From the NCBI GenBank assembly GCA_025656675.1, contig JAHXHN010000011.1, positions 20,506 to 84,505 on the forward strand: a DNA stretch of 64,000 nucleotides, in the 5' to 3' direction. Source of the stretch: Candidatus Thiodiazotropha sp. (ex Codakia rugifera). GTDB taxonomy: Bacteria > Pseudomonadota > Gammaproteobacteria > Chromatiales > Chromatiaceae. Each line of letters starts with the position of its first letter. Positions within the stretch are counted from its first letter, which is position 1. The notes under the pieces were generated by a model. The model searched no databases and was not told the DNA's origin. It saw only the letters and a list, made by a program, of their open reading frames with translations. Below are positions 1-8,272 of this stretch, piece after piece. The position numbers and the translations under genes are program-made.

Positions 1-130
1 GCTGGATCTGCTCAATGACTGATGTCATGCGGGCTTTTTGTTCAAAATGAGTGAGCCCCAGTAACAGGATTACATAACCGACCAGCAAGCTACCTGTTAT
101 GATGGATAAGTAATTCTTTGCAAGCTTCAC
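1..130 (-). CDS. N-terminus of a membrane protein, probably a sensor (truncated by window edge)
   Basis: Only the first 43 codons are present. The reading begins with GTG at 130-128, preceded by a GAGGGGG-like ribosome binding site, and opens with a short basic stretch followed by one strongly hydrophobic segment (about residues 8-26), then a charged helical stretch. This is the usual start of a membrane-anchored sensor kinase or diguanylate cyclase. It starts 29 bases after the stop of the periplasmic binding protein gene on the same strand, so the two probably form an operon in which a binding protein feeds a membrane sensor. The family cannot be named from so little sequence. Confidence 0.55.
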   Translation of the reverse strand, partial: MKLAKNYLSIITGSLLVGYVILLLGLTHFEQKARMTSVIEQIQ

Positions 131-159
131 TCGGCCCCCTCTGGTTGTTGCCACCTAGC

Positions 160-1053
160 TTAAGGTGAGAAGAAGTCCTGGAAGTATAAGAACACAGTTG
201 GGAAGTATTTTTTCACAAGATTGGTGTAGGTACCGTCAGTCTTGATCTGCTCAAACCAGGCGTTAAAGGCAGCTTGCAGGTTAGGTGAGTCTTTCCGGAA
301 TGCAACCCCCATTTCCTGTAGGCCGGAGACTGGTCCTATAACCTTTATCTCACCCGGCCATTTCTCCATGGCGATCAAAGAGTCAGGAATATCTAGCAGG
401 GTGGTTTCAGCCATACCATTGAGGATGGCCGGAGCCATTTCGATGAGCCTACGGCCCTTGCCCAGCATACGTACTTCCGCACCTGTCTCTGAGATTCGGT
501 ATAGGGCCGGGTCCAAGCACGTACTTTCCAGAGCAAGAACGCTGTGATTTTGCATATGACCTCTTACCAGATCGATATCTTTCTGCAAGTTACCTGTAGG
601 CCGGATTGGCTGTAGGTGTGAGTCTGCCCGCGCTATCAACCACACGCCACTAGGGAAAGTGGGTATAGAAAAATTCACCAGCTCACGACGCCAATCAAGA
701 ATAGTCATACCATTGGCAACCAGATCACCCCGTATAGGAGAAGTCTCAAGCAACTCAGCGTGGCCGTCACTACTCCGTTTGGCATGCTGTCCGTTGAGAT
801 CACCGAAAACACTATTCCATGTGGTAGGGAGATATTCGTAACGCACCCCCAGGTGGAGGGCGAAGGCCTGGATTAGTTCTACGTCCAGACCATCGCCGCT
901 GCCGGTAATGAAATTGGCATATGGGATTCCAAGATGTCGCAATACTCCGGAGGTTCGAATCTCATCCAAATCTCGTGCAGACACCCAGGTGCTGAATAGA
1001 ATCAGGATTAGGGCGAGTAGATGTGTGCGCCTAATATATAATATGAGTTTCAT
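160..1053 (-). CDS. Periplasmic solute-binding protein, SBP_bac_3 (amino-acid type) family
   Basis: The protein starts at the ATG at 1053-1051 (297 residues), giving a basic N-terminus and a hydrophobic signal peptide ending near residue 26 (WVSA|R). A longer open frame upstream lacks any signal-like character, so I reject it. The mature part has the family-3 solute-binding look: an opening strand with L-D-E-I-R-T-S-G-V-L-R, a two-lobed body, and the closing F-N-A-W-F-E-Q-I-K-T-D-G-T-Y region typical of this family. No ABC permease or ATPase lies beside it; instead a membrane protein starts 29 bases downstream. It may therefore be the periplasmic half of a sensory pair rather than of a transporter. 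The ligand is unknown. Confidence 0.75.
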   Translation of the reverse strand: MKLILYIRRTHLLALILILFSTWVSARDLDEIRTSGVLRHLGIPYANFITGSGDGLDVELIQAFALHLGVRYEYLPTTWNSVFGDLNGQHAKRSSDGHAELLETSPIRGDLVANGMTILDWRRELVNFSIPTFPSGVWLIARADSHLQPIRPTGNLQKDIDLVRGHMQNHSVLALESTCLDPALYRISETGAEVRMLGKGRRLIEMAPAILNGMAETTLLDIPDSLIAMEKWPGEIKVIGPVSGLQEMGVAFRKDSPNLQAAFNAWFEQIKTDGTYTNLVKKYFPTVFLYFQDFFSP

Positions 1054-1698
1054 CAACAGACTCACAGAACTATCGTAGTGATTATTATTAGAGCTTTGTA
1101 TCGGCAAGTAACAGCAAAAGTGAAATAAACAAATGTTAATTCTTAAGTAACCCGCAGGGAGTGCAAACCCTGCCGACTCATACTGGCAAACTCTAAGCTT
1201 ACACACAATCACGGAATCATCCGCTTTGGGTTGCAATCATTTAGATATTCTTAGAATCTCAACAACCACTATCCATACCGAGTTCAATTGGTGAGTGCGA
1301 CGTACTAGATTCTGCATAAGTAGAAAGAGTGTTGCAGTACGTCTTCCAGTGACTGGAGTTACAAACTGTTGATCCATGACTATGCGCCTTGAACCGCATT
1401 CGCAAGGCTCTCTTTTTCCGAGAACTCCTTATCAGCATCGATCCCTTTTGATCTGAAACGACAGTTATCCAATTAATAAATTAGTTGTTTCCTTGGGGAA
1501 GTTCGTAGTGGGTATTAACGCCTTTTCGCAGTGTTCAAGTAGTTGCAGCTGAGAAGTAAATTCATTCCTAAATTGTGAATATCTGTTAAATATCATTCCC
1601 TGATTAGGTTCCCCCCCACAGAACCATAAAGATGAAGGGGGAAAGGGCGATAAGATAATACTGAAAACTAGAATAGCGATTTTATGTAGGGGAGTAGT
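1054..1698. other. Divergent intergenic region between binding protein and chemoreceptor
   Basis: No convincing coding sequence is seen in this 645-base stretch. It must hold the promoter of the leftward binding-protein operon, which I could not recognise, and it carries a clear FliA-type promoter for the rightward chemoreceptor near its right end (1627-1653). A short GGTTC/GAACC inverted repeat (1607-1611 / 1621-1625) lies just upstream of that promoter. Confidence 0.6.
1627..1653 (+). promoter_or_regulatory. FliA (sigma-28) type promoter of the chemoreceptor gene
   Basis: The -35 element TAAAGATG (1627-1634) and the -10 element GGCGATAA (1646-1653) are separated by exactly 11 bases. The flagellar sigma-28 consensus is TAAAGTTT-N11-GCCGATAA, so the -10 differs at one position and the -35 at two or three. 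A transcript starting about 7 bases downstream would have a leader of roughly 40 bases before the ATG at 1699. Chemoreceptor genes are classic FliA targets, which supports the call. Confidence 0.8.
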
Positions 1699-3348
1699 AT
1701 GAAGTATTTAAGGCGTTTTAGTATTAGTAAACGGATTTGGTTACTTATCTTGGTTGCAGTTACCGGAATGGCTTTTATCTCGCTGATTGCGCTTAGCCAG
1801 TACAAGTCAACGTTAATGCTAGAAAAGGAAACCCAGACACGGAAATTGGTTGAATCGGCTCATAGCGTGTTGAGTGATTTTCACAATCGAGTTATCGCGG
1901 GAGAACTGGATGAGGACAGAGCTAAAGAGTCTGCTTTGAAGAGCATAAAAGTCCTTCGATACGATGAAAAAAACTATTTCTGGATCAATGACATGCAACC
2001 TCGGATGATAATGCATCCGATCAAGCCCGGGTTGGATGGAAAGGACTTGTCTAGTTTTAAAGATCCCAATGGGAAGAAACTATTCGTCGCTTTCGTCGAT
2101 AGGGTTAAAGCTTCGGGGGAAGGCATGGTTCCTTACCTTTGGCCGAAACCTGGAAGCGAGAAACCGGTTGAAAAAGTTTCCTACGTCAAGGGATTCCAGC
2201 CGTGGGGTTGGGTCATTGGTTCTGGGATTTATATTGATGACGTGGCTGCGGCTTTCCGTCGTGGGGCTGTCTCTTTAGGTGGTTTTGTTGCAATTGGAAC
2301 ACTTTTCCTATTTGGGATTGCGTGGCTGATTGCAAGGAGCATTATCGGTCCATTGAATAGGACAAGTGAGATGATGCAGCAATTTGCAGAGGAAATTGCG
2401 CGAGGAGAGGGCGATCTAACAAGACGTTTGAATGTTGAAGGCAATGATGAGGTTACAATTCTCTCTACAGCATTTAACGAATTTACAGAAAAAACACGCC
2501 AGACTCTTGCGCAGGTAGAAGGGGTAACCCAGCAGTTAGCATCGTCTGCGGTTGGGTTGTCATCGGTGACAGCACAAAGTCAGGCAGGCATTCAGATGCA
2601 GCACTCGGAAATCAGCCAGATTGCAACAGCGGTAACCGAGATGGCGGCAACGATAAAGGAGGTTGCGAAAAATGCGGATCTGACGGCTTCTTCTGCTCGT
2701 GATGCCAATGATGAGGCGGATCTCGGTAAATCGTTAGTCGTAGAAACCTCTCGGACTATTGCTGAGATGGCGAATGAGGTAGACCACGCGGCGAACGTAA
2801 TTAACCGCTTAGAGTCGGAGAGTGAGGAGATAGGTGCAGTGTTGGATGTTATTCGAGGAATTGCAGATCAAACGAACCTTCTTGCCTTAAACGCCGCTAT
2901 CGAGGCAGCAAGAGCTGGCGAACAAGGGCGTGGATTTGCGGTAGTTGCAGATGAGGTACGGAGTTTGGCCAGTCGAACGCAAGAGTCAACGGGAGAGATT
3001 CAGCAAATGATCGAGCGACTTCAGCAAGGGACAAGAGAAGCCGTTGATGTTATGGGTCGAAGCAGCTCCACGACCGGTAATACTGTGGAGAAGGCTGAGG
3101 CAGCTGGCGACTCTATAGAGAAAATGGTCCGTTCTGCAAATAATATTGCTGACATGAATATCCAGATCGCAAGCGCAGCTGAGGAGCAGTCAGTTGTTGC
3201 TGAAGAAATTGACAAAAGAATAATCCAGATTTCTCAGCATGCAGAGCAAGAAGAGAAAAACACACGAAAGGTGGCTGATTCCAGTCTTGGGCTCTCGGAT
3301 TTAGCTGATGACCTCAAAAGATTGGTTAGTCAATTCAAGGTGAGTTGA
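1699..3348 (+). CDS. Methyl-accepting chemotaxis protein with single Cache (sCache_2-like) sensor domain
   Basis: This 549-residue protein is a complete transmembrane chemoreceptor. A first membrane helix lies at about residues 13-33, a periplasmic sCache_2-like domain at about 36-185 (with the Y-F-W-I-N-D and W-V-I-G-S-G-I-Y-I-D-D signatures), a second helix at about 190-214, then HAMP and a long cytoplasmic coiled coil. The signalling hairpin tip is intact (A-D-Q-T-N-L-L-A-L-N-A-A-I-E-A-A-R near residue 390, G-F-A-V-V-A-D-E-V-R near 412). Related Cache chemoreceptors often sense small organic acids; the ligand here cannot be read. ATG at 1699 follows GGGGAG. A FliA-type promoter lies 46 bases upstream and a strong terminator 70 bases downstream, so it is probably monocistronic. 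Confidence 0.95.
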   Translation: MKYLRRFSISKRIWLLILVAVTGMAFISLIALSQYKSTLMLEKETQTRKLVESAHSVLSDFHNRVIAGELDEDRAKESALKSIKVLRYDEKNYFWINDMQPRMIMHPIKPGLDGKDLSSFKDPNGKKLFVAFVDRVKASGEGMVPYLWPKPGSEKPVEKVSYVKGFQPWGWVIGSGIYIDDVAAAFRRGAVSLGGFVAIGTLFLFGIAWLIARSIIGPLNRTSEMMQQFAEEIARGEGDLTRRLNVEGNDEVTILSTAFNEFTEKTRQTLAQVEGVTQQLASSAVGLSSVTAQSQAGIQMQHSEISQIATAVTEMAATIKEVAKNADLTASSARDANDEADLGKSLVVETSRTIAEMANEVDHAANVINRLESESEEIGAVLDVIRGIADQTNLLALNAAIEAARAGEQGRGFAVVADEVRSLASRTQESTGEIQQMIERLQQGTREAVDVMGRSSSTTGNTVEKAEAAGDSIEKMVRSANNIADMNIQIASAAEEQSVVAEEIDKRIIQISQHAEQEEKNTRKVADSSLGLSDLADDLKRLVSQFKVS

Positions 3349-4129
3349 TATTTTAAATTCCAGGACACTTGTCAAGTGTAAGTGATGAATCTAGTAGTTG
3401 CATACAGATAGCAATCCTAACCCCGCCATGTGCGGGGTTCTTTATTTATCGCCAACGTCGGTTATTGATTTTAAGACATCGGTTCAATTGTGGCGAGCTT
3501 CCGCATTCGCTGCAGAACGGATTCTCGAGACAAATGCCATGAACGGCTGCTCAAGTCAAATTCTGAACCAATGGATAGAGCTTTGGGTGAGACGGTACGC
3601 GTTGAAAGCATACTGATTCAGTTAGGCAAGCCAGAGGCAATCAGCCAAACCAACACCCACAACATGCAATCGTACACTTTTGAGACAGGATTTATTCTGT
3701 GATACAGGAAATCTGTGGTGGACTTTATTCACGCACAACTGCTGAGAGGTCATCTGGGTAAGTTATTTATATAAAGTAATATTGGATGTGTATTTTTTTT
3801 ATTATTTCACTTTATCCTAATTTATAAATTAATATGAATGTGATGCGGTCCACATTTCTATGGATGACGTATTATTTGAGTATTCAGTCTGCATTTCACT
3901 CTAAGGTGTTGTAAAAAAATATATTTATGTATCAGTGTCAATCGAATAATTAGGTATCTGACAGATTTATAATGATGATTGCGGTAAACCTTAATAGAAA
4001 ATCAAGTTACATAACCTACTATCCTCTTAAGAAATATTCTGGGTTATCATATTGGTGGCCACCATATTGGGTGTTACCACTGCCCTGAAACAAAACATTT
4101 CAAGTATTTATCTATTCAGAGGTATCCTG
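3349..4129. other. Long intergenic stretch, AT-rich in its second half
   Basis: After the terminator at 3419-3447 no credible gene is seen. Two short overlapping open frames (3398-3616 and 3490-3702) have no ribosome binding site, no recognisable domain and no plausible composition. From about 3760 to 4060 the sequence becomes strongly AT-rich, which fits a promoter region for the PstS-like gene starting at 4130, but I could not assign -35/-10 boxes with confidence. Confidence 0.5.
3419..3447 (+). terminator. Rho-independent terminator of the chemoreceptor gene
   Basis: The arms AACCCCGC and GCGGGGTT pair perfectly around a five-base loop (CATGT), followed by CTTTATTT. It sits 70 bases after the chemoreceptor stop codon. 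Confidence 0.88.
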
Positions 4130-5011
4130 ATGGCTCGCAAGTCGTTGAACAAATTACCATCAATTTTGCTGTTGTTATCTATCTCTCTACCTATTGATGC
4201 TACTGCTTTAAAATGGGCTGGGTGTGGGATTACTAAAAAAGCGTTCATGGCTGAATTGGCAACTGCTTATGAAAAACATTCGGGTATCAAGATAGATCTG
4301 GAGGGTGGTGGAGCGACTAAGGGTATACAAAAAGTTATTTCGAGAAGCGCTGATCTTGGAGGATCTTGCCGGTTTCGAGTGTCGGAAGACAATGCATCAC
4401 GTTCCAGAATTGTATTTAACCCGGTTGCTTGGGATGCGCTTGCAGTTGTTACACACAAAACCAATCCAGTTAAATCAATCAGTATTGATCAATTACGTGA
4501 TGTCTACACAGGTAAGATTACTAATTGGTCAATGTTAGGAGGTCCTGACCAGCCATTGGAGCTACTTATACGCGAAGGTAAGATATCGGGTGTCGGGTAT
4601 GCCATTCGCCAGTTGCTGTTTGGTAACAAAGCTATGGACTTTGCTGGCAGTGACCTGTTTGCCTCTTCAGGACCACTTGAGAAGGCGGTGGAAGTTAATC
4701 CTAATGCACTGGCTATAACTGGAATCAGTAGCGCTAGAAAGCGTGCTTTTAAAATACTTGATCTAGAAGGTAAAGCGCCCAGTTTTGAAAATATTAAAAA
4801 AGGATACTATTTACTTTATCGGCCACTCTATATCGTAAGCAACAGAGACAATGAGAACTATTTTGAAGTCAAGAAGTTTTTATCTTTTGCTCATAGTCGC
4901 GAAGGTCGGGAGATTATGCGTAATAACGGGGTGGTACCCTATCTTGAGGCGGTATGGCTGAGTAGTAAGTTGCAAAAACAATGGGATGATTCAAGGAAAA
5001 TCAATAACTGA
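4130..5011 (+). CDS. PstS-like periplasmic phosphate/anion-binding protein (PBP-like domain)
   Basis: Starting at the ATG at 4130, preceded by AGAGG seven bases upstream, the protein has 293 residues with a cleavable signal peptide (cleavage near I-D-A-T-A|L-K-W). The mature part has the phosphate-binding-protein-like fold: G-C-G-I-T-K at the start, a glycine-rich L-E-G-G-G-A-T-K-G-I turn, then the Q-L-R-D-V-Y-T-G-K-I-T-N-W signature found in PstS-like proteins. It closes with the F-L-S-F-A-H-S-R-E-G-R-E-I pattern. No pstCAB genes adjoin it, so it may be a stand-alone binding or surface protein. It converges on the TSUP permease gene with only 9 bases between stops. Confidence 0.8.
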   Translation: MARKSLNKLPSILLLLSISLPIDATALKWAGCGITKKAFMAELATAYEKHSGIKIDLEGGGATKGIQKVISRSADLGGSCRFRVSEDNASRSRIVFNPVAWDALAVVTHKTNPVKSISIDQLRDVYTGKITNWSMLGGPDQPLELLIREGKISGVGYAIRQLLFGNKAMDFAGSDLFASSGPLEKAVEVNPNALAITGISSARKRAFKILDLEGKAPSFENIKKGYYLLYRPLYIVSNRDNENYFEVKKFLSFAHSREGREIMRNNGVVPYLEAVWLSSKLQKQWDDSRKINN

Positions 5012-5020
5012 TCAATTATC

Positions 5021-5791
5021 TCACCAATAAATATCATAAAAGAAATAACTAGTAATCGAGATACTGGCTATGATGACAAAACCCCTGATGTGGGTTTGAG
5101 GTAATAAACGTGAATAATGTGCCGCCACATAGCCACCAAGTAGTGTTCCAATTAAAACAAGAGTACCTTGATACCAGGCAATTGCATCATTGACTATGAA
5201 AAAAGCTATCGCTGCCAGGGATATTGCGGTTGATGTGAGCAATTTTAGGCCGTTCATTGTATTGATATCACAATAGCCAAGCAAAGCTAGATAACCAAGG
5301 ATAATAATCCCCATTCCGGCATTAAAGAAACCACCATAAATCGATATTACAAGGAGTATTATCCACGACAGGATAGCCCAGCCACTCGGTGATTTCCTAT
5401 GAAGTGTTGAGAGTTTCACCATCTTGATATTGATTTGCCGGCCAAAGATAAACATCAAAGTTGCAAATAAAAGGAGCCAGGGAATTACTTCACGGAACTG
5501 GGTGTCTGATGTTTGCATCAGCAACCATGCCCCAATAATACCGCCGAGAAAACCGATAAGAATGAAGCGTGGAATGTTGTCTTTTTGTGTATGGAGATCG
5601 CTTATAAAAGCATATGTTCCACTGAGATAACCAAAACTGGATGCAAACGTATTGGTAGCATTGGCAATGATCGGCGGAATACCAACAAATATCAATGCTG
5701 GGAATGTGATAAAACTGCCACCACCAGCAACCGAATTCAAAATACCTCCGAAAAAACCAGCAGTAAATAGAAAAAGCATTTCGGTAAGCAT
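5021..5791 (-). CDS. TSUP (TauE/SafE) family sulfite/organosulfonate-type permease
   Basis: The 256-residue protein is almost wholly hydrophobic with about eight predicted membrane helices. It carries the family signature near its start (G-G-I-L-N-S-V-A-G-G-G-S-F-I-T-F-P) and a second, weaker repeat of the motif in the middle (G-G-F-F-N-A-G-M-G). TauE/SafE proteins export or import sulfite, sulfoacetate or related small anions; the substrate cannot be read. The start at ATG 5791 has no clear ribosome binding site. It lies tail-to-tail with a PstS-like gene; whether the two are functionally linked is unknown. Confidence 0.88.
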   Translation of the reverse strand: MLTEMLFLFTAGFFGGILNSVAGGGSFITFPALIFVGIPPIIANATNTFASSFGYLSGTYAFISDLHTQKDNIPRFILIGFLGGIIGAWLLMQTSDTQFREVIPWLLLFATLMFIFGRQINIKMVKLSTLHRKSPSGWAILSWIILLVISIYGGFFNAGMGIIILGYLALLGYCDINTMNGLKLLTSTAISLAAIAFFIVNDAIAWYQGTLVLIGTLLGGYVAAHYSRLLPQTHIRGFVIIASISITSYFFYDIYW

Positions 5792-6021
5792 AGATTATGT
5801 CAGTATTGGTGGGTAATGAGGCAATATAGTGCAATGCTAAATAACCCGTCGGATTAATATGTCCAATTACATTTTAAGAAAAACTAGGGTATATATATGT
5901 TAACAGTATAATAGTATCTTACACTCTGTACTCGTTATGAATCTATAAAAATAAGTTGATTGATTAAGCGTACATATAGATACGGTTTGGTTATTATTTT
6001 CAATACTCTGGAGCTGAGTAG

Positions 6022-6483
6022 ATGCAACAGAAAAGATTATCTATCCTTCAAGGGATGCCGATATTTGGTGGTATAGATGAAAATACGCTCTCCTATTTGC
6101 TGAGTAAAGCGATCTTGATAAAACTACAAAAAGATGAGTATTTTTTTAAAGAGGATGATCTTGATAATTCAATTTATATACTGGAAGTGGGTAGGGTTGC
6201 GATATACCGATATTGGCAGAATAAACGCTACAAATTAAGAGTATTACGTGAAGGTGACTGTTTTGGTGAGATGGCACTGATGGATTGCAAACCACGCAGT
6301 GCTGAAGTGGTTGCACTAGAGGAATGCAATGCAATACAGATTACTTCAGGACAGTTGGCAGAACTCTATCAAACGAGTCCAGAGCAGTATACTTTAATCT
6401 ATATGAATCTTGGGCGTGAAGTTTGTAGACGTCTTCGGGATGCAGATACAAGGTTATTTATGAATGATCATGTCAATGTATAA
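6022..6483 (+). CDS. Single-domain cyclic-nucleotide-binding (cNMP) protein
   Basis: This 153-residue protein consists of little more than one CAP-type cNMP-binding domain. The phosphate-binding cassette is well conserved (F-G-E-M-A-L-M-D-C-K-P-R-S-A-E-V near residues 83-98), including the arginine and serine that contact the cyclic phosphate, so it plausibly binds cAMP or cGMP. There is no C-terminal helix-turn-helix, kinase or transporter domain, so the output must be a partner protein. ATG 6022 is preceded by GGAG at a spacing of 8. The gene stands alone, converging on the TudS-DUF1722 gene. Confidence 0.85.
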   Translation: MQQKRLSILQGMPIFGGIDENTLSYLLSKAILIKLQKDEYFFKEDDLDNSIYILEVGRVAIYRYWQNKRYKLRVLREGDCFGEMALMDCKPRSAEVVALEECNAIQITSGQLAELYQTSPEQYTLIYMNLGREVCRRLRDADTRLFMNDHVNV

Positions 6484-6550
6484 AACAGAAATGACGAAAT
6501 CATAAATCAGCTTGAAAAATATAGGCTATTAGAAGTTGTCGAGGGCATGC

Positions 6551-7543
6551 CTATATCGTATTGCGTAATCCAATAATATCAGGATAGGGTTGCAGGTAGA
6601 CCTGTTTTTGCAAATACTCGTCAGGATGAAACCGAATGTAGTATTTCAGCAGGTTGATCGGTGCTGACAGTGGTGTTTCACCTCGACGGTACGAGTCAAT
6701 ACTAGCTGAAAGTCCAACTTTCTCATCATGGCTAATCCTCTTTTTTAAATAACCCATAATATACTGTAAAACATTACTGTGACTACCTCGGTTTGCACGA
6801 TGTCTGAGCGCTGACATTAAGCCACATATATATGATTTTGAAAGACTATCCATGTCTTGCCCTGATTGATTTGCAATAAGTTTTCCTAGACGACGGTAGC
6901 CTGTCTGGGAGTGGGCCATGACAAGATATTTATGAATGGTATGAAACTCCTGTAATTGAGCAGGGGATAATCCATTATGGAGCATTGTATACCAGCGTTG
7001 GAGGACATAGATACGATTAACAAAGTTCTCTCTACCTGTTGCATTGCTCAGTTGAAGCTCCTCCTCAATTGGTATGAAGGGGTGATGTTCCATCAATATG
7101 CGGGCAAAAATACCTCTGCCTCTGCGTTTAAATTGCTTTCCATCCTTTGAATAGACTTTGACTTGTTCAATACCGCAACTCGGTGAATCTTTTTTCAATA
7201 TGTAGCCACATAGCTCATTGAGTTGATTAGATTGGGCATCTGCGTAGCTTTCCATTATATCTGTAATGTCATGATTGTGATCTGATACACCTACCAACCG
7301 TGGTCTTTGGTGATCACCTATTAGTTGAATCGTTTCTCGGGGTACACCCAGACCTATCGCTAGCTCGGGGCAGATCGGGATTAAATAGACATGTTTATCG
7401 AGGACATCTGCAATAAACATGTCGCGTTTGTGTCCACCATCATAGCGGACATTGCGGCCGATAAGACAGGCGCTTACACCTACCTTAGGCAGTCTGTTAT
7501 CGGACGATGGTTCAATTATCATATATCGATTAAATTGTTTCAT
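6551..7543 (-). CDS. TudS (DUF523) - DUF1722 fusion protein, putative thiouracil desulfurase
   Basis: The 330-residue protein joins an N-terminal DUF523/TudS domain (about residues 18-160) to a C-terminal DUF1722/YbgA-like domain (about 190-320). The three cysteines expected to hold the [4Fe-4S] cluster of TudS are visible in S-A-C-L-I-G, P-I-C-P-E and S-P-S-C-G, as is the R-Y-D-G-G turn. TudS proteins remove sulfur from thiouracil-type bases. DUF1722 is also found alone as YbgA in Escherichia coli, often near photolyase genes, but none is next to this copy. The ribosome binding site is weak. The domain assignment is firm; the substrate is inferred from the family. Confidence 0.85.
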   Translation of the reverse strand: MKQFNRYMIIEPSSDNRLPKVGVSACLIGRNVRYDGGHKRDMFIADVLDKHVYLIPICPELAIGLGVPRETIQLIGDHQRPRLVGVSDHNHDITDIMESYADAQSNQLNELCGYILKKDSPSCGIEQVKVYSKDGKQFKRRGRGIFARILMEHHPFIPIEEELQLSNATGRENFVNRIYVLQRWYTMLHNGLSPAQLQEFHTIHKYLVMAHSQTGYRRLGKLIANQSGQDMDSLSKSYICGLMSALRHRANRGSHSNVLQYIMGYLKKRISHDEKVGLSASIDSYRRGETPLSAPINLLKYYIRFHPDEYLQKQVYLQPYPDIIGLRNTI

Positions 7544-8272
7544 AATGACTACTCATGCCTGAGTAACGCTTCAATTCCTTTAGAAATTTATCGATTCTAG
7601 ACGATACAGTAAAAGGAAAGTCAATATATTCATCCGAATCATCTGTACAGGTTGATCAGGTCCCAGTATTTATAAGTAATTACCAGCACTCATGATCCTG
7701 ATTTCTTTTAGGAAGGAGATAGCCTGATATCATTCATATGCACTCATTTGTGAGATTTACAGTAAAGTAATACCTGGATAATTTAGATTCAGTCTAGAAT
7801 ATCTCCATCATTAATGCTTCGGATAGGTTCTGTCCGGCAGGCTCTCTCCAGTTTGTATCAAAATGCGTATTTCCTATTTTTCTAGTTACATTACCCGTAC
7901 AGCAAGAAGGGAGATTTAGTGCAACTGAGCGCCAAGTATTACTAATACAGATCGATCATGCTTTCTTAAAAAATGGAAAGTCTATTTTATTAATTGTTTA
8001 GGAAGATAAGTACTGACACCATACATCTGTGCTACGTAGTAGATACGGGATACTGAATAGTAGATAGTCAAATAAAGGCATAAGGTAATGTCCTAAACGA
8101 CTTGATAGATTATGGCTGTCTTCTTTGAGAGACAGATTGGGGGACGACGTCTACAATTATCCACATAGGGTACATCCGATATTATTCATCTGGCAAAGAT
8201 CAGTGATTGTAGTGAGAATTAATTTCCCATCTGAAGCGACTGTGGCTCATAAAATGAGTCACAGCTCATGCC
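7544..8272. other. Intergenic region upstream of the multi-PAS gene
   Basis: No gene could be supported in this 729-base, AT-rich stretch on either strand. It must contain promoters for the leftward TudS-DUF1722 gene and the rightward multi-PAS gene. The only distinct structure is the inverted repeat at 8240-8264, described separately. Confidence 0.5.
8240..8264 (+). promoter_or_regulatory. Hairpin/inverted repeat immediately before the multi-PAS start codon
   Basis: The 11-base arms CTGTGGCTCAT and ATGAGTCACAG flank a three-base AAA loop with a single G-T mismatch, which would be a G-U pair in RNA. The structure ends 8 bases before the ATG at 8273 and covers the only weak purine-rich element (GAG). 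It could act at the RNA level by hiding the ribosome binding site, or as an operator. Confidence 0.55.

Noticed and set aside
3398..3702. Two overlapping short open frames after the chemoreceptor terminator.
   Set aside because: No ribosome binding site, no domain, implausible composition, and they begin inside or right after a terminator hairpin.
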